Part shown: piece by piece, positions 32,862 through 40,859 of the stretch
Layout of the letters: each line of letters starts with the position of its first letter
Position numbering within the stretch: the first letter of the stretch is position 1
NCBI RefSeq assembly: GCF_001666755.1
Contig: NZ_LZJC01000166.1
Span: 1-49,199, forward strand
Origin: Mycobacterium sp. E1214
GTDB taxonomy: Bacteria; Actinomycetota; Actinomycetes; Mycobacteriales; Mycobacteriaceae
Direction of reading: 5' to 3'
DNA length: 49,199 bases
Program-made: the position numbers and the translations under genes
Notes under the pieces: generated by a model
The model's database searches: none
What the model was told of the DNA's origin: nothing
Seen by the model: only the letters and a program-made list of their open reading frames with translations

Positions 32862-32938
32862 GGCCCTGTGGCGCAGTTGGTTAGCGCGCCGCCCTGTCAC
32901 GGCGGAGGTCGCGGGTTCGAGTCCCGTCAGGGTCGCCA
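32862..32938 (+). tRNA. tRNA-Asp (GTC anticodon), CCA encoded
   Basis: Acceptor GGCCCTG pairs with CAGGGTC, discriminator G, then CCA. Stem CCGCC/GGCGG encloses CTGTCAC, anticodon GTC. It lies 28 bases after tRNA-Glu, probably on one transcript. Confidence 0.97.
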
Positions 32939-32964
32939 GCGCGGCGAGATATTCGCTGCCTTCC

Positions 32965-33041
32965 GGCCAGGTAGCTCAGTCGGTACGAGCGTCCGCCTGA
33001 AAAGCGGAAGGTCGGCGGTTCGATCCCGCCCCTGGCCACCA
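32965..33041 (+). tRNA. tRNA-Phe (GAA anticodon), CCA encoded; integration target
   Basis: Acceptor GGCCAGG pairs with CCTGGCC, discriminator A, then CCA. Anticodon loop TGAAAAG gives GAA. The mobile element's integrase gene ends only 33 bases after the tRNA, so this 3' end is the probable attachment site. The tRNA is intact because AICEs carry a copy of the 3' part. Confidence 0.97.
33000..33041. other. Probable att site (core = 3' half of tRNA-Phe)
   Basis: Actinomycete integrative elements recombine within the 3' end of a tRNA gene next to their int gene, which is the arrangement here. The exact core is unknown, since no second copy of the tRNA-Phe 3' sequence exists in the window: the other junction lies beyond 49199. 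Confidence 0.55.
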
Positions 33042-33073
33042 GTCTTGAGCTGCACGGACGCGGTGATGGCACT

Positions 33074-34231
33074 CTATGGATGGTTCGGTGTGTCCGGTTC
33101 CTGTCCGTTCGCCCGGTTTTTGGCGACGTCCTGAAGCCGGTCGAGATTCGTGGCTACGTGGTCGAGTTCGTCTGAATAGAGGTCGCTGTAGATGTTCGCG
33201 GTGACGGTCGGCGTCGAGTGCCCCATCGTCTTCTGGACGTAGCGGAGGTCGGCGCCGGAGGCCCGGGCCAGGCTGGCGTAGGTGTGGCGCAGGTCGTGAA
33301 TCGTCAGCGGCACCAGTCCGGTTTTCTTTAGGGCTTCGTTCCAGTCGGTATGCCGGCGCCAGTTGTTTGATCTGAGGAACCCGCCATTTGGCGAGGTGAT
33401 TGCATGTTCTGTGGGCGCGCGATTATCGATCCTTGGTTTGAGCGCGTCGATGACGATTTGGGGGAGTGGGACGGTTCGGGCGGCGGCGCGAGTTTTTGGC
33501 GGCCCGACGATGATCCGGCCTTCCACTTCTGGCGCGGCCTGGCGGACATAGAGCCGACGCGCAGTTAGGTCGATGTCGCCGACCCGCAGGCCGACGAGTT
33601 CGGACCAGCGCAGGCCGGTGAAGGCGAGGATGATCACCACGTCGCCGTGGTCGCCGCATGCGGCTGCCAGGGCGGCGACTTCGGTGGCGGTCAGATAGCG
33701 GTGGCGTTCTCGGGTGGGTATCCGCCCGGATGACACCCCGTCAGCCGGGTTGCTGTGGATTCGACCGTCCTCGCGCGCCATGTCGAGAATCGACCGCAGC
33801 AGCCGCAGCGTGGCGAGTTTGGCCCAGGGACCGACGGTCATGGAATCGATGAATTGCTGTATATCCTTTCGGCTGATTTCATCAACCGGGACGTGGCCGA
33901 AACGCGGACTGATGCGTAGTTCCCAATGCTGGGTGTAGCCGCTCCAGGTCTTGGGCGACACTGCGGGGCGTTTCAACGCGCTGTATTGCGTCCAGACAGC
34001 GGCGAGTTTGGCCCGGCCAAGTCGGGGGTCGAAGCGTCTGGCGCCGATCGCCGCTTCGCCATCCCGGTCGGCCTTGAATGCCCGCGCTTCTCGCAAGGTG
34101 GCGAACGTCGACGACGTCTCAGCCCATCCCGACGGGGAGTCTGAATCACGCACCAGGTAGCGCACTTGATAGCGCGGCAGACCGGCCGAATTGATCCGCT
34201 TTCGGATACCGCGCGGGACCGATCCGGCCAC
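33074..34231 (-). CDS. int: Tyrosine site-specific integrase
   Basis: 385-residue tyrosine recombinase. An AP2-like arm-binding head (about 1-60) and a SAM-like core-binding domain (about 70-165) precede the catalytic domain. Active-site residues are Arg208 (FTGLRWSEL), Lys246 (PPKTRAA), His312 and Arg315 (IHDLRHTYAS), His338 (MGHST) and the nucleophile Tyr348 (TANIY). All are present, so the enzyme looks functional. The stop is 33 bases from the tRNA-Phe end, giving the int-attP-tRNA geometry. Its GTG directly abuts the xis stop codon. Confidence 0.95.
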   Translation of the reverse strand: MAGSVPRGIRKRINSAGLPRYQVRYLVRDSDSPSGWAETSSTFATLREARAFKADRDGEAAIGARRFDPRLGRAKLAAVWTQYSALKRPAVSPKTWSGYTQHWELRISPRFGHVPVDEISRKDIQQFIDSMTVGPWAKLATLRLLRSILDMAREDGRIHSNPADGVSSGRIPTRERHRYLTATEVAALAAACGDHGDVVIILAFTGLRWSELVGLRVGDIDLTARRLYVRQAAPEVEGRIIVGPPKTRAAARTVPLPQIVIDALKPRIDNRAPTEHAITSPNGGFLRSNNWRRHTDWNEALKKTGLVPLTIHDLRHTYASLARASGADLRYVQKTMGHSTPTVTANIYSDLYSDELDHVATNLDRLQDVAKNRANGQEPDTPNHP

Positions 34232-34465
34232 TTAGCGACGCACCTTACGAAGCCATGCGCGGACTTCAGCTGCGTCCCAACGTCTTACGCGATCAGATAG
34301 CGTGTAGCAGGGCGGTCCCACGTCTGCGCCGTGTTCGCGCAATGCGCCCCATCGACTCACCGTCGCAGCGGACACGCCAAGCAGCTCGGCCACCTGCTCC
34401 GCTGTTAGAAGCTCTGGAAAGGTCGCTGTCGCGGTGGCGCTGGTTTTGATGCCGAGGGTTGTCAT
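34232..34465 (-). CDS. xis: Excisionase (MerR-type winged helix)
   Basis: 77-residue DNA-binding protein. TAEQVAELLGVSAATVSRWGALREHG is the helix-turn-helix, followed by a wing with PCYTLSDRVRRWDAAEVRAWLRKVRR. Size and place directly before int match AICE excisionases, which direct Int toward excision. Its TAA touches the int GTG, implying coupled translation. It starts 10 bases after the tra stop. Confidence 0.88.
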   Translation of the reverse strand: MTTLGIKTSATATATFPELLTAEQVAELLGVSAATVSRWGALREHGADVGPPCYTLSDRVRRWDAAEVRAWLRKVRR

Positions 34466-34475
34466 GCCGATGTCC

Positions 34476-35822
34476 TCAGTTCTCTGCTGAACCAGCGCGA
34501 CTTGAGCTTGTAGGCCCGTATTCTTGTGCGACAGAACGGATTAGCGAATCGGGCCAGAAGTCGGCGCGTACTCGCATCGTTGACCCGTCTTCGGCGATGA
34601 CGTATCCGGTACCAGGCTCATTTGGGTTGATCCGATGCGCGGGGGCGGCGTCGGCGAGGCCGTCACCCAAGACCATGGCGACTTCGTCGCGTGAGCGCAG
34701 CCGCAGTGCGACGGTTTGGGTGAACAACCCGCGCATGGGCAGAATCTCCTTGCGAGGGTCCTGCATGAATGCGGCGACCACGATGCCTACAGCCCTACCC
34801 TTTGTCAGGATGCGTGAGAGTGAGCCCGCAACTTGCTTCCTCAGTGCCGCGTCCGTCATGTATGCGGTCAAGCCCGCGAATTCATCGATGAGCAGCACGA
34901 CGAGCGGTTCGGCGGTGCTCGGTGTGTGCGAACGCGCTCGGCCGGCCATCCTGCGACCGCGGCTGTCTAGTAGCTCCTCCAAGTTGGTCAGCAGTCTCGC
35001 GGCGTTGGCCTCGGTCGTCGCAATGCCGCTGAATAGTGCAGACCCGACTGACACTTCGATCCCGTACTTGAGATCCACGGCGAACAGCCGCACGGTTCCC
35101 GCCTTGATGGCTGGGCCTAATCCGCCTGCAATGCCCCAAAAAACGGAGCCCTTGCCCGCACCCGAGCACCCAACAGTGAGGGTGTGCAGGCCGGCGACGC
35201 GCAGAGTCCATGCCGACCCATTCTCACGCCGGCCGACCTCGACGCCCGTCGGCTCGACGCTGGTTGGGAATGCAGCGGTCTCTGCCTCTGAAAGGCATTG
35301 TTTCATAACGAATTCCACGCGAACCGTGCCGGGGCCGATCAGTGTCGAGCGGGCGGAATGCGCCCCGACAGCGTCACGAATTGCGGGGACCGCGTTTTCG
35401 AGGTCGTCCACCGTCTGGCCGGTCCGTGTTCGGACTGTCATCCGTAGGCAGTCGCCGAACATGCTCACCCCGAGAAGGCGAGGATGAGTCCAAACTGTCC
35501 TCGTCCTGCTCTTGCCCTGTGCGTCCGTGCGTGTGACGTGCTCGGGAGTCGACAACCCGCAGGCCTTGGCAACCCGTGGCCAGGAGATCGATGCCCAGAT
35601 CAGCCATCGGGCCCGACATGCTGGTGTTGCAACATAACGCCCAAATGTGGCGGGGGAACGCACTCTCCAAACGACGAGCGAAACGGCGACCACGCCGATC
35701 ACCGCAATGAGCCACATGGCGCCGACCGCCAGCAGGTGCGTGAGGTCAAAGAAGTCGATGCCGGCGTCGGGATCTGGAATCGAATACGGATCGCTAGGTA
35801 CTACGGGGTCGTACGGACTCAT
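34476..35822 (-). CDS. FtsK/SpoIIIE-type DNA translocase, conjugal transfer protein (TraSA-like)
   Basis: 448-residue septal-translocator ATPase. One transmembrane segment (about 28-52) anchors it. The motor domain has Walker A GCSGAGKG (218-225) and Walker B VVLLIDEF (308-315), then GRAVGIVVAAFMQDPRKEILP and a C-terminal part with MVLGDGLADAAPAHRI. In actinomycete mating a single such protein moves double-stranded DNA between cells. The ATG at 35822 overlaps the pra stop (ATGA). Shorter than chromosomal FtsK and lacking its gamma domain. Confidence 0.9.
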   Translation of the reverse strand: MSPYDPVVPSDPYSIPDPDAGIDFFDLTHLLAVGAMWLIAVIGVVAVSLVVWRVRSPATFGRYVATPACRARWLIWASISWPRVAKACGLSTPEHVTRTDAQGKSRTRTVWTHPRLLGVSMFGDCLRMTVRTRTGQTVDDLENAVPAIRDAVGAHSARSTLIGPGTVRVEFVMKQCLSEAETAAFPTSVEPTGVEVGRRENGSAWTLRVAGLHTLTVGCSGAGKGSVFWGIAGGLGPAIKAGTVRLFAVDLKYGIEVSVGSALFSGIATTEANAARLLTNLEELLDSRGRRMAGRARSHTPSTAEPLVVLLIDEFAGLTAYMTDAALRKQVAGSLSRILTKGRAVGIVVAAFMQDPRKEILPMRGLFTQTVALRLRSRDEVAMVLGDGLADAAPAHRINPNEPGTGYVIAEDGSTMRVRADFWPDSLIRSVAQEYGPTSSSRAGSAEN

Positions 35823-36241
35823 GCTGACACCCGGTCTCCCGCTGAGGACCCCGCCTTGCCGGTGTCCGCAGTCATACCCGAGGCCCGAAACGACCACGCG
35901 ATGCGGCCGGATTCGCTCGAACGGTCTACGTACGGCAATATGTATAGTTCCTCGAAAATCACTGGTGTGAAGGGCATTCCGGCAGTGTTCGGTGGGCACA
36001 CAGGCTGCTTGGGCGTTGCGAACTTGACGGTGAGAGTGCGCGCTCGCTTACTAGCTGTCGGGTCGCCGTCGAGGACTTCGACCTGCCACAACGGAGCGCC
36101 TGATTCTCGATCAGTCGCCTGGACCTTGTTGTCCTTCGTCGACCGCTCGTAATCGATCACCGCCGTCACGTCGGACACCACAAACGCTTTGCGTGGGAAA
36201 ACCTGCTGGTGTGACACCTTGAGCCATTTCGGCACAGACAT
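35819..36241 (-). CDS. Pra-type activator of replication, integration and excision
   Basis: 140-residue protein. The core VFPRKAFVVSDVTAVIDYERSTKDN, then VQATDRESGAPLWQVEVLDGDP and MPFTPVIFEELYILPYV matches, as I remember it, the family annotated as plasmid replication, integration and excision activator (pSAM2 Pra). No DNA-binding motif is visible. The ATG at 36241 follows AAAGGTC at seven bases. A paired inverted repeat sits in its leader, suggesting repression by the upstream GntR protein, as KorSA represses pra in pSAM2. Confidence 0.8.
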   Translation of the reverse strand: MSVPKWLKVSHQQVFPRKAFVVSDVTAVIDYERSTKDNKVQATDRESGAPLWQVEVLDGDPTASKRARTLTVKFATPKQPVCPPNTAGMPFTPVIFEELYILPYVDRSSESGRIAWSFRASGMTADTGKAGSSAGDRVSA

Positions 36242-36265
36242 TTGTCGACCTTTCATGAGAACTGC

Positions 36266-36298
36266 TCTAGACAAGTTGAGGTTACATAGTCGTCTAGA
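36266..36298. promoter_or_regulatory. GntR/KorSA operator candidate ahead of pra
   Basis: TCTAGAC (36266-36272) and GTCTAGA (36292-36298) form an inverted repeat. The right half, read on the minus strand, is the 12-mer TCTAGACGACTA (36287-36298), which recurs exactly at the gntR promoter (37142-37153). It lies 25-57 bases ahead of the pra start. Confidence 0.6.
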
Positions 36299-36340
36299 GG
36301 AGTGCAACGGTCGACGCCCAGTTGATCGAAGACTTTGGGC

Positions 36341-37138
36341 TCAGCGGGCCGGGAACTCGTATTCGAGCAGGTAGGCGGAAGCAACTTTCACCGTGTCGCA
36401 GACCTCAACCGCCACGTCATTCGCGTCATATGCGGTTCGCAGCACTGTCAATACGGGAACGCCTGGTTCGAGTTCCAGTTGCCGCCGTTCTTCGGGAGTG
36501 GGCATTCGGGCTGCGACCTCCTCGGTGAAGTGACCGAGTACGTGGCCATTCTCTTCCAGTCGGGCGTAGATGCCCCCGGGCCCAGTGTCCACCTGCTCGA
36601 TCCTCGTGCCTTCGGCGAAAGCAGCCGGGATGAAGGAGACCGCCGTTTCAACCGGTCGGCCATTCGCCAGGTAGCGGCGCGATCGCACGACGATGTCATC
36701 GTCCGGTGATAATCGAAGTCGTTCCGCTACAAACGAATTCGGCTTCTCGCGGCTCACCGCAATATTGTCGACTTGCGGCGAGTAACCCGATTTCTCGGCC
36801 TCGACGGTAAACGCCGCCTTGCCTGCCGCGCGATGCTGTCGCGCGAATCGATCCGACGCGAGCCGGCGGATGGGGGGCGTCGGGCGAATAAACACCCCGC
36901 GGCCATGCTGCGAGACGACCAGTCCCTCGGAACGAAGCTCCTGCACAGCTTGTCTTACCGTCATGCGTGCCACACCGAAATGCTCGATAAGTTCCGTCTC
37001 AGACGGCAGTCGTTCCCCGGGAGCTAGCCGGTTGGAACGGATCGCTTCTCGCAACATGCCCGCGATCTGCCGATATGGCGGCTTGTCATCGGCTCTGTCG
37101 ATTTGTCCAAGTTGCAGCACCCGCTGGCCTTCCATCAC
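36341..37138 (-). CDS. GntR-family repressor with UTRA domain (KorSA-like)
   Basis: 265-residue HutC-type GntR regulator. The winged helix (about 20-85) includes PGERLPSETELIEHFGVARMTVRQAVQELRSEGLV, and the UTRA ligand domain follows (about 110-255). In pSAM2 and related AICEs the KorSA protein of this class represses pra and transfer genes and keeps the element integrated. Same strand and order (korSA, pra, tra, xis, int) suggest one regulated block. Start is GTG 37138 or ATG 37135; there is no ribosome-binding run, and the operator ends only a few bases upstream, so leaderless translation is possible. Confidence 0.85.
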   Translation of the reverse strand: MMEGQRVLQLGQIDRADDKPPYRQIAGMLREAIRSNRLAPGERLPSETELIEHFGVARMTVRQAVQELRSEGLVVSQHGRGVFIRPTPPIRRLASDRFARQHRAAGKAAFTVEAEKSGYSPQVDNIAVSREKPNSFVAERLRLSPDDDIVVRSRRYLANGRPVETAVSFIPAAFAEGTRIEQVDTGPGGIYARLEENGHVLGHFTEEVAARMPTPEERRQLELEPGVPVLTVLRTAYDANDVAVEVCDTVKVASAYLLEYEFPAR

Positions 37139-37141
37139 ATG

Positions 37142-37159
37142 TCTAGACGACTAGTCTAG
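37142..37159. promoter_or_regulatory. GntR/KorSA operator candidate in the gntR-nudix gap
   Basis: CTAGAC-GACTA-GTCTAG is a palindrome (37143-37159), and TCTAGACGACTA (37142-37153) is identical to the site ahead of pra. It lies 4 bases upstream of the gntR start and 56 bases upstream of the divergent Nudix start, so one repressor could control both. Confidence 0.62.
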
Positions 37160-37214
37160 GAAGCCAGTCAACCCGTGTCTCTTCTGCCGGCATCGAACAA
37201 GGAGGACCCCAGAA

Positions 37215-37646
37215 ATGGCAACCTCGCCTAAGCACTCGGTCAGTGTCGCCGGCATCGTAGTGCGTGACGATGATCGCGTTCTCGTGATCAGGCGGGACGA
37301 CAACGGCCACTGGGAAGCCCCTGGTGGTGTACTCGAACTAGGCGAATCTTTTGAGGACGGTGTTCGGCGCGAAGTCCTTGAGGAAACCGGATTGACGGTG
37401 AAGGTAGAACGTCTCACCGGCGTTTACAAGAACCTGACCCATGGGATTGTCGCTCTGGTCTACCGCTGCCATCCGGCCGATGGGGACACTCACCCCACTG
37501 CGGAAGCCCGCGAGGTTCGTTGGATGACAAGGGAGGAAGTTCAGTCAGCGATGAATCCTGCATTCGCGGTGCGTGTACTGGACGCGTTCGACGAAGAAAC
37601 TCATTCGCGGGTCCATGACGGCGTCAACCTCGTGTCGGGCTGCTAG
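37215..37646 (+). CDS. Nudix hydrolase (Pif-like element immunity factor)
   Basis: 143-residue Nudix protein. The Nudix box is complete: Gly38, Glu44, then REVLEETGL at 52-60, so it should hydrolyse a nucleoside-diphosphate derivative. In pSAM2 the Nudix protein Pif blocks redundant transfer between cells that already hold the element; the position next to the GntR repressor matches. A general housekeeping Nudix role cannot be excluded. ATG is preceded by AGGAGG. It is the only core gene of the element on the plus strand. Confidence 0.87.
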   Translation: MATSPKHSVSVAGIVVRDDDRVLVIRRDDNGHWEAPGGVLELGESFEDGVRREVLEETGLTVKVERLTGVYKNLTHGIVALVYRCHPADGDTHPTAEAREVRWMTREEVQSAMNPAFAVRVLDAFDEETHSRVHDGVNLVSGC

Positions 37647-37762
37647 GGGTCCACTACACGCTGTCCGGATGTAATCCGAACAGTGCTTGATAGAACACTG
37701 CTCGCTTTGGGGGCGCTGGCTCGACCTCGCCCGGACGAGCCTGCACGCATCCCAGGAACGCA

Positions 37763-39223
37763 CTAGAACGACGGCGCATTCGCCGGTTTGTTCCGGACGA
37801 TAAGTTTCGTGAACGCTTCGATGTACTCGAGCGCCGCTCGGATGAGGGTGAAACCGGTTGCCGCAAGGTCGGCCACCATTGACGAACCGGTAAAGGGCGA
37901 AACAGGTTCGGTCTGCCACACTCCCAGCGCGTCGTAGTGGTGCTGAGTCATCTCATTGTCGGCACCGAGGGCTAACTCGGGAATCACACTGAGATTCAGC
38001 GCCACGTTCATCGTGTTGCCGTAGCTGCGGCCAGGGTGGGTGTCGACGGCAAGAACGCCATCGTGGATGTGATTCCTCAACTGCTTGCAGAGCCACGCAT
38101 ACACCCGCAGGCGCGTCACGTCACCCAAAAGTGACTGGTCGTACTGCGTTCGCACTTCCTTGTCGATGAAGGTCCGCGAGTCGAGTGATCCCCGAGCCTT
38201 TTTCCGATCAACTGACGGGTCGACCATCGCTTGGTAAGCACGCCCGAAAATATCGAAAACTGCTGCAAGATAGAGTAATTCACGGTCAAAAGCTTCAGCG
38301 GTAGCCTCGGCAACATCTTCGTTCCGCTTCCCGTCCAGCGGGTTCGACAGCGCGGCCAGCAGATCGTCGAACGCGCGCGCTGCACGTCTCAGGCGGATGC
38401 GAACCGACGTGAATGCCTCTGCGGCCTCAGGTCCACCTTTAGCGGCAGCCGCAAACATTGAAGCGGCATCGAAGTATGGCAATCCGCTGACCGTGCCCCA
38501 GTCGTAAAGATTGACGATGGTCGCAGTCGACTCCGTCGTCTCCCAGCTTCCGCCACCCACCAACATGCCGCGCTCGACCGTCACAACCGGATTGCTAGTC
38601 ACCCGCAAGTAGTGACCGATGAGTGGTACAGCCGCGTCGGGTGTCACGCTGACGACCACATCGTTGTCGGCGACATCTGTTCGTCCCGCAGTGGGGGCGG
38701 TGGTGACGATGGCATCGATGCCAACAGCCCCGGCGGCGGCAGCATAGGCAGCTGCACGATGTCGCTGATCGAGCGTCAACGGGGGGAGGCCGTCCGGCGC
38801 ATCGTGCTCATCGAGCTGCTGGTACGCGGCGAAGAACCGAGCCTTGGACCAGGCACGGTAGCTCTCGCCACGAGCGGTGCTGACGGAGAACTCGGCCGCG
38901 TCGCAGAACTTGCCTGCGTCAGCTACGTTCGTGAAATTGACGGTGTGGCAAGGCGGTTCATCGAGCAACTCGGTCCACCCGCTCGGAGCTTCCGTTGCCG
39001 CCGGGATCAATAGGTGCACCTCGATCTCGTCGCGCGTCAGGAACCCGGTGATGTAGCCCTCCTCCGGCGGCTCCGCGATGGTCCCGACATCAATGCCCAG
39101 CCGCACCGGGCGCGTTGCCGGCCTCAATGGGTACAGAGGCTCCAACTTCGAGTCTCTCGTCGGCGGCCGAACGTAGCGCATGAAGCGCCAGTTGGGCCGG
39201 CCGGATGGGATGGTGATCGCCAT
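37763..39223 (-). CDS. 486-residue protein of unknown function in the AICE
   Basis: I do not recognise this protein. The first 240 residues look like mixed alpha/beta with several beta-rich stretches (EVHLLIPAATEAPSGWTELL, NDVVVSVTPDAAVPLIGHYL). From about 250 on it is helical. It contains WLCKQLRNHIHDGVLAVD (about 377-394), where RNHIHD faintly resembles a HEPN ribonuclease motif but with the wrong spacing. No signal peptide or membrane segment. The ATG at 39223 has no clear ribosome-binding run. It sits alone between Nudix and the DUF6188 gene, a place where AICEs often keep cargo. Confidence 0.75.
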   Translation of the reverse strand: MAITIPSGRPNWRFMRYVRPPTRDSKLEPLYPLRPATRPVRLGIDVGTIAEPPEEGYITGFLTRDEIEVHLLIPAATEAPSGWTELLDEPPCHTVNFTNVADAGKFCDAAEFSVSTARGESYRAWSKARFFAAYQQLDEHDAPDGLPPLTLDQRHRAAAYAAAAGAVGIDAIVTTAPTAGRTDVADNDVVVSVTPDAAVPLIGHYLRVTSNPVVTVERGMLVGGGSWETTESTATIVNLYDWGTVSGLPYFDAASMFAAAAKGGPEAAEAFTSVRIRLRRAARAFDDLLAALSNPLDGKRNEDVAEATAEAFDRELLYLAAVFDIFGRAYQAMVDPSVDRKKARGSLDSRTFIDKEVRTQYDQSLLGDVTRLRVYAWLCKQLRNHIHDGVLAVDTHPGRSYGNTMNVALNLSVIPELALGADNEMTQHHYDALGVWQTEPVSPFTGSSMVADLAATGFTLIRAALEYIEAFTKLIVRNKPANAPSF

Positions 39224-39434
39224 ATTGGGATGGTCGCACTTGGGGATGACAACTCAGATCGGTCCGTAGTGTTCGCATTCCGACGACTGCATGCATACGG
39301 CAGGTCAACCGACCGCAGCCACACCAGAGCCGCACGGCAGGGGAGGCGCGCGAGCGCATTGATCGAGGTTTGCAGCGCATTCTTGATGCATGGAACGCCC
39401 GCGATAGCGCATAGGAATACTAATAGTATCGTTG

Positions 39435-39450
39435 CGCTACTATCGGTAGC
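39435..39450. promoter_or_regulatory. Palindrome sharing a half-site with the TetR operator at 44.6 kb
   Basis: GCTAC and GTAGC flank a five-base spacer upstream of the DUF6188 gene. ACTATCGGTAGC (39439-39450) differs at one base from ACTATTGGTAGC (44623-44634) in the palindrome ahead of the first TetR gene, suggesting that one regulator binds both. Confidence 0.45.
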
Positions 39451-39487
39451 ATAGATGGGACTCACCGACGCGTCGAAGGGGGCGGTT

Positions 39488-39934
39488 ATGCACACGCAAT
39501 GGATTGAGCAATGCACCGTTCAGCGAGTCTCGCTGCACGAAGGGCTCATACTCGACCTCGACGGTTACAACGAATTGGTGATTTCCCGACCGCTGCGACT
39601 GACCCTCCCGCCGGCAGGAGCCTGGCCGTCGGATGAAGTGTTGATCGACCCCATCAACCTTTCGCCCGAGGAGCGGCCACTGTTGGACCTTGCCGGAGCG
39701 ATCTGCACGCGCGCCTGGTGCGACGACGACGGGGCCTTACATCTCTGTTTCTCCCCCGGCCACCGCATCGACGTCGACCCGGATGTAGCGGCGACCTCGT
39801 GGGAACTCTATGGCAAGTGTCACGGATACGTGGCGTGTCTGCCGCGAGGTCGCGTCCGAGCGATTCGGCACGACCTTCCTGTCGACGAGAATGACTCAGA
39901 CGCAACACAACCCAAAGCCATGGCACATCAGTAG
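39488..39934 (+). CDS. DUF6188 family protein
   Basis: 148-residue protein that opens MHTQWIEQCTVQRVSLHEGL and contains DLDGYNELVISRPLRLTLPPAG and WELYGKCHGYVACLPRGRVR, the pattern I associate with DUF6188, a family common in mycobacteria. Function unknown. I chose the ATG at 39488 (AGGGGG eight bases ahead) over an in-frame ATG at 39455 that lacks one and lies close to the palindrome. No membrane segment. It converges with the hydrolase gene. Confidence 0.78.
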   Translation: MHTQWIEQCTVQRVSLHEGLILDLDGYNELVISRPLRLTLPPAGAWPSDEVLIDPINLSPEERPLLDLAGAICTRAWCDDDGALHLCFSPGHRIDVDPDVAATSWELYGKCHGYVACLPRGRVRAIRHDLPVDENDSDATQPKAMAHQ

Positions 39935-39962
39935 CCCGGGTGGCTGAAGACTCGCTGGATGC

Positions 39963-40859
39963 TTATGTCAGGGTCCTCATGGCGCGGTCGAGGAAGTCGG
40001 TAACCGCGGCGGTGAACGCGTCGTTGTTGTCGCCGGCAACCATGTGACCGGTGCCGGTGACGTCCGTCGTTTCGGCGTGCCTGACGAGCTGGCGGAATTC
40101 GCTGACGGTTTCCTGGGAGACTACGTCTGAAAGTGCCCCGCGTACCAACAGCGTTGGGGCCGTGATTCGACGTGCTCCTTCGGCGAGGAATCCGCTGATG
40201 GCGTCGAACTCCTCGCTGCCCGTCATGAGATTGCCTTGGAGGACATCGAAGTTGGAGCTGATGAAGGCCGGGTCCCAGCGCCAGATCCATCGGCCATCGC
40301 TACGTTGGCGCAGAACCTTGTGCAGGCCGTCGAGATTTTCGGGTCGCGCGCGGCGTGGGTTGTATTCGGCGATGACATCGGCGGCATCATTGAGCGTGCC
40401 GAATCCGTCGGGGTGTCCGGCCATGAATGACAGGATGCGACGGGCCCCATGAAATTCCATTCGCGGGGTGATGTCGACCAGGACAACGGCTGCCCAGAGG
40501 TCGGGTGGGGCCAGCAGATGGGTAGCGAGGATGATCAGCCCACCCAGCGACGCGCCGACGACGGCGGGGGGACTGTCGGCGCTGACGTGTCCTCGTACCG
40601 AGATCAGATCGGACACAAACCGTTCGATGTCATATTGTCCGCTCGGGTCCCAGTCGCTGTCGCCGTGACCTCGTGTGTCGTAGGCGACGACGGTGTAGCC
40701 GTGGGAATAGAGTCGACGGGCGGTGGTGGCCCACGCGTGACGGTTCTGGCCGCCGCCATGGAGCAGCAACACGACGGGGTGAGTCGCGGCGTGCCGGTAG
40801 CAATCGGCCACGAGAGTGATCCCGTCGCTGGTGCGGATGCGCTCTCGGCCAATTGTCAT
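39963..40859 (-). CDS. Alpha/beta hydrolase
   Basis: 298-residue hydrolase of the canonical fold. The oxyanion HGGGQNRHAW is at about 34-43, DTRGHGDSD follows, the nucleophile is Ser104 in VGASLGG, an acid is probably in the LLVRGALSDVVS loop, and the catalytic His is in GTGHMVAGDN. The substrate is unknown; epoxide hydrolases, haloperoxidases and lipid esterases share these motifs. The ATG overlaps the mmpL stop (ATGA), so the hydrolase is made together with the transporter and probably acts on the same compound. Confidence 0.9.
   Translation of the reverse strand: MTIGRERIRTSDGITLVADCYRHAATHPVVLLLHGGGQNRHAWATTARRLYSHGYTVVAYDTRGHGDSDWDPSGQYDIERFVSDLISVRGHVSADSPPAVVGASLGGLIILATHLLAPPDLWAAVVLVDITPRMEFHGARRILSFMAGHPDGFGTLNDAADVIAEYNPRRARPENLDGLHKVLRQRSDGRWIWRWDPAFISSNFDVLQGNLMTGSEEFDAISGFLAEGARRITAPTLLVRGALSDVVSQETVSEFRQLVRHAETTDVTGTGHMVAGDNNDAFTAAVTDFLDRAMRTLT

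Noticed and set aside
37763..39223. HEPN ribonuclease in the unknown AICE protein
   Set aside because: RNHIHD has R-x3-H rather than R-x4-6-H spacing, and the surrounding helices were not recognised as HEPN.
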